Origin: Strongylocentrotus purpuratus
Lineage: Eukaryota > Echinodermata > Echinoidea > Camarodonta > Strongylocentrotidae
Reading direction: 5' to 3'
Assembly (NCBI RefSeq): GCF_000002235.5
Contig: NW_022145563.1
Coordinates: 1,197,904-1,261,903, forward strand
DNA: 64,000 bases
Under the pieces are notes generated by a model. It searched no databases. It was not told the origin of the DNA and worked only from the letters and a program-made list of their open reading frames with translations. The translations under genes and the position numbers were made by a program. Positions 56,180 through 64,000 of the stretch are shown piece by piece (positions within the stretch are counted from its first letter, which is position 1; every line of letters begins with the position of its first letter).

Positions 56180-58090
56180 CAAACAAGAACATAAGTATAA
56201 AAAAGAAAAATGAAAATGTGCAAAAACCAAGATACTACCACCACCCCCCCCCCCCACCCCCGTGGGCAATTATTCTTTCCAAACAGCGTTTAATTTAACT
56301 TTTATAGTTATATATTTAAGCGTACGAAATATAAATACGATCTATTATTTTAGATACAACTCAAACAGTAAAATTGCACTTTATAATATTAATATTTATA
56401 CCACCCTCGATTTAAACACAGAGAAAAACAAATTTTACGTTCATAGGTAGCTGATTCCAAGATTTAATGCCTCTATATAACATAAGCTCATTATCAATTA
56501 TCAATCATCAACAATTTTCCCCCAAAAACGTTAAATAAAATTAAATTCATGCACACGACATGGTTAGATGTAAAATTATGTTAGGCTTGATACTGACTAT
56601 TTCTAACTGCTTTCATCATGCGAAAAATGAAATGCTAGCCCCGAAAAAGTTGGTTACTCGACCGTGGTAGATGAATATTAATCATTTATAACATCACGTG
56701 CCTAAATAATATGAACTGCCGATTGGTAGATTTTTACGCTAAGCCACTCCCATGTTTAACACCTGCCCTGGCCGCTCTGACTCTTCCCTCCAAACTAACT
56801 TGATCGAGCCTTTTAGAATAGAGAGTCCTTCAGGCCCCGCCTACATTTTTAGTGAATACAAATTCACCATTCTTTTAGCAAAGTCCCATAGGCCAATCTT
56901 TCTGCGTATCAAGAGCTGTCTGACTTTTAACGGTCTTTGGTGATAATTTTCTACATTCGTCACGAGTACAACTGTGAGTAGATTTATTTCAATTTTTTTC
57001 AAATTTCTAGTAATTAAAAACAAATCTTTTGTTACACAGAATCTTGCTCTTTTGTCAACTCCTTGTATTATACGAAATTCCTATAGGCAACTTTCGAAAA
57101 GGTATCCTCAATGAAGCTTCGTACATATTTGTATATGTAGTATATGCAGTATCTGCTGTGATTTTTAGGAATCAAACAAAACTCTAAACTTATAATTCTG
57201 ATTTGCATCTTGCATTATCAAACGTTGCAAAGAGAGCGCATTCGATAGCATCCGTGTATAATAATTGTAAACCTGTCTCGTCAACATTTCCTGACAAGCT
57301 CTTAAATGACATTGAATTCTTCTCCCAAAAAGGATATTAAAGGTAAAACAAAGTTTTGGGAAATTTTGAAAATTGGCTGGATAGTGATTCTTTACAATTT
57401 TGATATATCTAGATGCCCCTGTGGATGAATTATAAGCACTAGAAAATTTAGCCCCTCAAACACTTCCGCTTTCGAGATAAATTAAATATAACAAAATTAC
57501 CGGTGCTCCCGGTAAATATTGATAAATTTCAAATACGGCCATACAATAGTAGTTACGACCATAAAAATCTCAGAATATGTAGTTGTGATGTATAATTTCC
57601 AAACGGGATTAGCCAATCGGTCGATTTTATTCAAGAAACATTGGTTTCATAGCTAAATTAATAAATTGACCTTGAGAGGGAGCTATACATCATAAAGAGT
57701 TTATTATTTACAATTTCATAACTTTAGACTCGATTTTAGACCCGCGACAACGATCATTGCATATTGTAGGATCGCATATGCTTCTAATATGTTCATTTGA
57801 ACCAAATTCATGACCCCATACCAAAACTTTGTATTACCTTTAGGAAATGAATAAAATTAATGTCATTAACACAGGAATAAAGATTATTTTGTGTCCTTTG
57901 ATTTACGAGAGCCACAGTGGCTATTTCAAATAAACTAAATTGTGTAGGAACCCAAAGGAGAATGTCAGCATGTACATGATATTTAACCAATGTTCACAGA
58001 TTTTCTGATATTGCATATCATAGAATTAATGTTTAATGTTTGTTGCATTACTTGAATATGCAATAAATGAAGAGGTGCATAATATCTCCC
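56180..58090. other. noncoding DNA upstream of gene copy 3
   Basis: Counterpart of 39781-41680, with scattered single-base differences and a small GCATATT insertion near 57760. No gene is supported. Confidence 0.5.
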
Positions 58091-58092
58091 TT

Positions 58093-58380
58093 TTTCACGA
58101 AGTGACGGTAATGAGGAAAATCGCATATAATTTCAGTTTTTTTTTCTTGTTGCGTTTTTGGACATCATTTACTAACATCTTAAACCTCACAAAATTTCGA
58201 ACCACAATAATATCGAATTATATCACTATGACAATGACGTAAACAAGAAAATACCTAGTAAAGAATTTCCTGTTTTCACGAAGTGACGGCTAAGTTCCGC
58301 GCTGCGCTTTCAGCCGGCCGTCACTTCGTGAAATTCTCGTCCGCTCTTTTTCTGCTTTTATTTGTTTCACGAAGTGACGG
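58093..58380. promoter_or_regulatory. four copies of TTTCACGAAGTGACGG upstream of gene copy 3
   Basis: Direct copies at 58093-58108, 58274-58289 and 58365-58380, inverted copy at 58318-58333. Same order and spacing as upstream of gene copy 2. All four words are intact although flanking bases differ between the units. Confidence 0.4.
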
Positions 58381-58914
58381 TAGTGAAAATTCCGCAATTT
58401 GGAACAGTGACAGTTCCAAATCAGTTCCACAGTTGATTACCCTCGGTTGATTCTTTTGTTCGGATTATTTGCCGGGAAGAGATAGAAGTGAACGGTCTCA
58501 CGCTTATCGACGTTGTTGATTATTCTTATTTGTTCATCGTCACTACGATGCTCTTTGAATAAAAAAAAGCTTTTATTGTTAGGCTTCCTAAAAAGAAATT
58601 TCAATTGTTGTTAAGAAATTTTTGGTTGCACTCTGTAGATTATGATGATGCATGTTTGATCTTGTTTTCAATAACAAGATCAAACACATAATAAAAATCT
58701 ACTGGATGCAGGCGCGTACGCAAGGGGACGGGGTCGGGTTTTTTTTAAAAAAATGTTTAATACAAAAAAAATGGAGAAAAAAAAAATATGCCAATGGCTG
58801 ACCAAAAAAAGCCATTCACAGTTGTTACTTAAAGAAGTTAAGGTTGAGAAATGCTAATATTTTTTACTGTTTGTTTCTACATTTTTATCGAAACGTTTAC
58901 CTCTATTTCCTCAG

Positions 58915-58939
58915 AAAGCTAGCTGGAGTCGACATTTTG
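58915..58939 (+). other. noncoding 5' exon of gene copy 3
   Basis: 25 nt between TATTTCCTCAG and GTAAGTTCTG, identical to copy 2. The intron to the acceptor at 59032 is 93 bp. Confidence 0.55.
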
Positions 58940-59121
58940 GTAAGTTCTGTTGATTATAGGGTGTCGCAAAAATTGGAAACCCGAAAACGAAGGGATATCT
59001 TGATTGCATATTGTGTACGTTTTCTTTTACAGATTTCTGTTTCTAGTAATTGCTGCTGAGTTTTGAGAACTGCATCCTCTGCTTCACAATCAAACTAACC
59101 GCGTAACCTGCGAAAACGAAA

Positions 59122-59526
59122 ATGGGCGGCGGCGGAATATCTGGACTTGAGACATGGTACCCAAAGGACGAAGGCGACATTAGGTGTTCGAAATGTGACG
59201 TGATACTATTGTGTGAGTTGGTGGCACACATGGGGCAGCACACGTACGCATTTATGAAGCAGGCTTTGGGAACAGAAACCGTCACCGTTAGTGGTAAAGT
59301 TACAGCTACAGGCGAAGCTGAGGTTGGGGGATCAGTATCAGTCGTAAAGGGCGATTGGCTCATCACTTACCTCCGTAAAAGCGGATACAAGCACATGTGC
59401 ACCGATTGTTTCAGGAAAGCCTTTCCAAAAGATTTCGCGGGTATTCTCCTGTCATCTGTTGGAAAGGCCAAAGTGATTAATTCGCAGTACGAATGGATTA
59501 AAATGAGCTACGGAACGACGCAGTGA
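59122..59526 (+). CDS. small four-cysteine protein, gene copy 3 (134 aa)
   Basis: The protein is identical to copy 2 (MGGGGIS start, C22/C25 and C93/C96 pairs, C-terminal SYGTTQ). The coding sequence and 5' leader read the same by eye, so the duplication is recent or the copies have been homogenised. It has the same strong ATG context, same 93-bp intron and same upstream motif cluster as copy 2, so it should be expressed like it. The gene is complete. The poly(A) position reads AATACA (59837-59842). Function is unknown. With copies 1 and 2 it forms a head-to-tail family on one strand. Confidence 0.75.
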   Translation: MGGGGISGLETWYPKDEGDIRCSKCDVILLCELVAHMGQHTYAFMKQALGTETVTVSGKVTATGEAEVGGSVSVVKGDWLITYLRKSGYKHMCTDCFRKAFPKDFAGILLSSVGKAKVINSQYEWIKMSYGTTQ

Positions 59527-59889
59527 TTCCTGAATTCGTATATCTATCATGTTGTACGTAGGAATACATCCTTCTTTATTTCCGAATCAAGTTGGTATAC
59601 ATTTTAAGGTAAAACGTTTTCATGTAAAGAAAACAATTGCTGTTATCATGTGGGTTCATGTTTAATATGGATAATGCAATGACAACGTGGTGGCTATTTT
59701 ACAGCACACAACGAAAACAAACATTCTTTTCCCCTAGGAGACCATTTAAATCCACAAGTGAATTACTTGATCATCACAATTGTCTTTGGAATGGGGTAGT
59801 TTTTTGGTGTTCAGAGTTATAAAATGGACATGCAAGAATACAGCGTTTTTCTAATTATGTTATGCAGTGGGTTTTCGTTGTGGTAGATA

Positions 59890-61230
59890 TTAGGTAAGAT
59901 AAGCAAGTACCGGTGGTTCCTTTCAATTATCTTAATCCTTTATCTTCTGATTTGAAGGTTTTTGTATTAATGCAACATAACATTTATAATCTTAAGGTTG
60001 TTCTATCCGAGTTGGTTCTAGCGAAAGAAGTAAACGTTTTATGTAGCATTGTAAATATCGCATGATACCTGATTTATGTTATCCAAAAACTGCGTTTATT
60101 TCCATACCCTGCACGAAAACATGAACACATTGCCATTCTTGGCGCATCTTTAGACTCTGCTGACTGGTCGTGTGTTTACGATAATAATGACGTAAATTTA
60201 TCTTTTAATAATTTCCTTAACATATTTCATGATCAATTAGATATTCACATTCCTAAATTTAAAGACAAATTTAGGAATGTGAATATCTTTAAGAATGTTT
60301 TTAATTTTTATCGAGAATGGCAAGATGCCGGTTTATTGAAAATTCATAATTTGATTACAAATGGTATTTGAATGATTCTTCATTAATTAATTAAAGTGGA
60401 CGCATAACAGTTCCTATCTTATTTTAAATATACAAAATTAAAGAAAGCACTTCCACAGTGTTGGTTAGATAGATTAAGTGATGTCAATGATTTTGAATAT
60501 GAATGTGATATTTCGAATCTTAAAGAAAAAGAAACAGGGGATAGAGTAAATTTGTTTGTTTTGAAAGTGAAAGATTACTATCGTTCGTTAATACGGAAGA
60601 AGCTTAGAGAACCAATTGTCATTTATTTTTGGAATTCCTTTCTAGATTTAGGTGATGACTTTGTTTGGAAGGATGTATTTTCATTTAATTAAAGCAAATT
60701 CGTAATAACAAAGTTAAACAGTTTAATTTCAAGATGATTCACAGGTCAATATTAATATATGCAACACTTGTGGACAAAGTGATTCACTTCATGTTATATT
60801 GCAAGGATGTAATTATGTTTTGGAAAATGATATGTAGTTTGATATTTAACCTATTTCAAGTAGAAATACAAATAAACTAAAAAGATATCAGTTGTAGGTA
60901 AGGACATAGGACACAAGAACTCTTCTGAATATTATTTTAAGTTATGCGCAATACGCAATTTATAAATATTACGTTAAAAGGATTGTCAATGGTTCTGTTA
61001 TTTACCCAGTACATGCTTTGGTTTTTTTTTATTTTTATTTTTTTATACAAGTCGTTTCTAAGATTGTTGCTAAGGTATGAATGTGTTAGCAAAGAAAATA
61101 ATACTAAGCTGGAAGAATTGTTGAATATACTTTAATATTAGCCAATGTTATTTTTCACTCAATCACTGAGTAAATAATGTAAATGATCATGTATTGACAT
61201 TATGGAAATAAAGACCATGCTTGAGGATTC
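59890..61230 (+). mobile_element. degenerate LINE remnants downstream of gene copy 3
   Basis: Counterpart of 43570-44910, including DWSCVYDNNDVNLSFNNFLN-type text, the TAAATTTAGGAATGTGAAT hairpin and a terminal AATAAA near 61205. A one-base deletion at about 60688 breaks the KLKQIRNNK frame that is still open in copy 2. Confidence 0.55.
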
Positions 61231-61840
61231 ATACTTATAATCGTCATTACGTTTCTTTTTAATTTTGTATGTATAATTATATAAACTTCTACTGAATTTA
61301 TATGATTAGGATTGCTTCTGGCACATTATCTTATTTTGTGGTTTTCATATCTTGTCATTTTATATTATCTTGGAAATGTAAGAAATAATTTTCGTTTATG
61401 TGATCCGAGCTTTCGGATCTAAAGCGTAAAATGAAAGAGAAGTTCATCTCCCCAGTTTACTTAACCTTCATTACCTATGTTGTAAAATCAAAATACATTC
61501 ATATTTAGTATATAATGCTCCCATTACCTTCAATGAAAAAAGTAATGAATGAACCAAAGTTATGCGGCGTGTAGTGCTATCCGGATATGAAGGTCGATGA
61601 TTCATTCATTCATTTTACCAAATGCAGCAAATCAAATCACTCATTCTTTGAAGGTGAAATTCAAAGAAGATCACAGATATGTCAACTAATGTATCACTAG
61701 AAACTGGTAAGCTAACAGATGGCCATCAGACAAGTTTTAGGTCAACTACATATCGGGTGATTTATAAAAATAAAAATACAACCACCTCCATAGCAGGTGG
61801 GATATACGAGAGATTCGCTGGAAAAATAACGATGTTTTTA

Positions 61841-62376
61841 ATGACGTCCAGGGGCGTACGCAGGATTTTTCAAGGGGGGGGGGGGGGTTTAAAATATTTT
61901 GATCCTGAAAATTTGAAAATCGCGCCGGCCGAAAAGTCGCTCAGTGGGGGGGGGGGGGGGGGGGTAAGCGGACACATTTTTTTTTTTTTTTTTTGGAGGT
62001 AAAAAAAAATCGCAACGACTAAGCCAGCCGAAAAATCGCTCAATGGGGGGGGGGGGGGGGGGGGGAGGGGGGAGGGGGGGGGGGGGGGGGGGGGGGTAAG
62101 CGGACACATTTTTTTTTTTTTTTTTTTGGTCTCGAAATTTGATAATTTGACATTTTTTTTTCGTTGGGGGGGGGGGGGTAAGGTCACCTTATTTAGGTTA
62201 GCCGTGGGTCTGATTTTTTTTTTTTTTTAAATAATAAAAACCAAAAAAAACAAAAAAAACAAACCAAAGGGGGGGGGGTTTAGGTTTTTTTTAGGGGGGT
62301 TTACATACATAAAAATACCAAAGGGGGAGTTTGAACCCCCAACCCCCCCCCCCCTGCGTACGCCCCTGATGACGTC
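61841..62376. mobile_element. hAT-like MITE with perfect 8-bp target duplication
   Basis: The element spans 61849-62368 (520 bp), from CAGGGGCGTACGCAGG to CCTGCGTACGCCCCTG, flanked by ATGACGTC on both sides (61841-61848 and 62369-62376). The interior is dominated by G runs of up to about 25 and T runs, with two GCAACGACTAAGCCAGCC-like internal repeats. No transposase is encoded. Confidence 0.85.
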
Positions 62377-63140
62377 ACTATATGGACCAACACTGCCCAA
62401 GCAGACGACATCCCACAGAGAATGAACATAATTGCACAGCTATTATTTCTCAAATTATAATGAGTTTAGTGTATATAAATGTAATGGCATGTCAAACCAT
62501 TCAAAAGGGGATATGACCCGATTCTGAACCAGACTTTCAAATTGAAAAGCCCCGGAATGATATTAAGGACGGCATTTGTTCCCTCTTGAAACGCCGAACA
62601 TAACCCGGTGTGTGCAGCTGAATATACAATGGCGTCTTATTTTGTTTACAAGCGACAGATTCCTTTTTTTTGTATCGCTGCATTTGTCATCAAAATAAAA
62701 CCATGCGCGGGGTTTAGAGTGAGGCAATAGATTATACAATTAGCCTGACGGTAGTGAAGTAAGAGAAAGAACTCAAGAGAAGATGAAAACAAAGGCACTG
62801 AATGAAAATGTGTGAGATGTCATGGGACATCGTCTGCTTGTGCAAGTCACGTCCATACTGTGATCTCACACATCTCAGCAGCGTTCGGAGAGCTCTTCAG
62901 GTGCTATGCCGGGGCTGTATTTAAGCGGTTTTTTAATTTATAATAATCATTACTTCGAATGTTTCCAAGCATTGAATTTTGATAACCTTGTCGAATCAAA
63001 GTTTCAACTTTGCAATAATGAAAATAAAGTTAGTTTTTAAAATCAATGAATATCTACTTTAAAGAAACCGCGCCCATTTTGATCGCAGTGAGCTCTGCTG
63101 TGATAGGACTAATACATTCCTACGTCGATTTTAAGAAGGG
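62377..63140. other. noncoding DNA
   Basis: AT-rich sequence with no recognised gene. A frame at 63046-63423 begins here but runs into the MITE at 63210 and is not supported. Confidence 0.45.
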
Positions 63141-63209
63141 CTACTCTAGCTGGTCGCGCACGAGGGAAGGAAAGGTGCATGAAGAGGTGACCGGGCTTTG
63201 TGGAGTTCA

Positions 63210-63359
63210 AAGACCCATTTTACAAAGCCTTTTTTCAATGACAAATTACCAAAATCAGTGTGACAAATCTGCTGATAACCAATCAGAAGCAAAGATTTTA
63301 CCAGCTTATAACAAAAACTGTCATTTGTCACTGATGACAAGTTTTGTGAAATGGGGCCC
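63210..63359. mobile_element. MITE with GGGCCCCATTTCACAAAA-type ends (third unit)
   Basis: Counterpart of 45412-45559, with a diverged left terminus (AGACCCATTTTACAAAGCC) and intact right terminus. Confidence 0.65.
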
Positions 63360-63584
63360 AGTTTTACTAGGGAGATTTGAGTTTATAGATGAATTTCCAA
63401 ATAAATCTAGGTATTCAACATGACCCAGTAAGATTGATTGGTATTTATGATAAATGCACAGAGCCCCAATTCATCCTAACTTTTAAACAAAGTAGGCCTA
63501 CGCCAAAACAGAGTGATTTTTTTTTACTCATTATTCCAAGAGAATCAGATATGCATTCTGTATTATATAATTTGCCTAAACTGG

Positions 63585-63745
63585 GAGAGGAAGAGAGAGA
63601 GAGAGAGAGAGATGGGGAGGAAGATGAAGTAATAATATGAAGAGAGTTGAGAGAGTAATGGTAAGAGAGAGGGAGGGAGGAAGAGAGGAGAGAGAGAGAG
63701 AGAGAGAGAGAGGGGGAGGGAGAGAGGGAAGGAGAGAAGTGATAG
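63585..63745. repeat. (GA)n-rich simple sequence ending in a G run
   Basis: GA and GGAGG repeats followed by poly(G) at 63747-63757. This is a shorter version of 45800-46390, lacking the CT half. Confidence 0.85.
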
Positions 63746-64000
63746 TGGGGGGGGGGGGCGATTGCCCAGGGGATAATTGTCCTACGACCAAAAAAGTTTA
63801 CTATTCATTAAACCTAAAATTTCCTTCCGATAATTTTAAAGCATGTGTCCTACAGTGTCAGTTTTGTACATGGTATATGTAACAGACATCCGAATTGAAT
63901 AAAGCTCTACAAATTCAAATAAGAGAGATTGATACGGATCGACAAATCCAAATTAATCTTAATTAGCAGCTGACATGACATGTATAGCGAAATTGATGTA

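Larger units (their letters stand above)
61650..63143. other. segment unmatched in the middle unit
   Basis: Alignment with 45340 stops at CTCATTCTTT and resumes at TCGCGCACGAG. The 1.5 kb in between contains an hAT-like MITE and AT-rich DNA with no gene. Either it was inserted here or it was deleted from the middle unit. Confidence 0.6.
51107..64000 (+). repeat. segmental duplication, third unit (runs off the window)
   Basis: Second member of the pair with 35237-46630. At about 51110 it shows the uninterrupted Harbinger target. It has about 1.5 kb of extra or unmatched sequence at 61650-63140. Similarity to the middle unit is still evident at the last base of the window. Confidence 0.9.

Noticed and set aside
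63046..63423. 125-codon open frame
   Set aside because: Its second half is read through a MITE (63210-63359) that also occurs at 45412-45559 in a broken frame.

Overview
The window looks like invertebrate deuterostome genomic DNA, most likely from an echinoderm such as a sea urchin. That assignment is an inference. It rests on AT-rich spliced genes, dense PIF/Harbinger, hAT, SINE and LINE debris, (GA)n/(CA)n tracts, and an 8-kb foldback transposon built like the TU elements described from sea urchins. I see no bacterial operon features, rRNA, CRISPR array or functional tRNA gene. Most of the DNA is mobile-element or satellite sequence.

The only convincing host gene is a small intron-containing gene present three times head to tail on the + strand: CDS 12905-13336 (143 aa), 42799-43203 (134 aa) and 59122-59526 (134 aa). 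The last two proteins are identical. All carry two CxxC pairs (a likely four-cysteine metal site), an N-terminal MGG, and a very conserved C-terminal half. I do not recognise the family. Each has a short upstream noncoding exon with good splice sites. Copies 2 and 3 lie in a tandem segmental duplication with a period of about 16.3 kb, whose second unit runs to the window edge. Copy 1 belongs to an older, more diverged unit.

Layout: 1-7.3 kb is intergenic DNA with an hAT MITE, a TTAA-flanked 5.1-kb candidate transposon and a MITE. 7.3-10.5 kb is nearly featureless. 10.5-17.6 kb is gene copy 1, with a mariner-type MITE and an internally deleted two-gene Harbinger in its intron, followed by a dead LINE and simple repeats. 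17.6-35.2 kb is one self-nested Harbinger insertion, whose outer part carries an 8-kb foldback element with mirrored satellite arrays. 35.2-42.5 kb holds SINEs, ACCATT-type minisatellites and a second foldback element. 42.5-50.1 kb is gene copy 2 and its LINE, SINE and hAT tail. 50.1-58.8 kb repeats 16.4-17.6 plus 35.2-42.5 kb, without the Harbinger insertion (a natural empty site). 58.8-64 kb is gene copy 3.

The pieces do not form a pathway. They record layered insertion and duplication around a small tandem gene family. Boundaries and similarities were read by eye, no database search was possible, and family names for degenerate elements are inferences from termini, target-site duplications and short peptide motifs.
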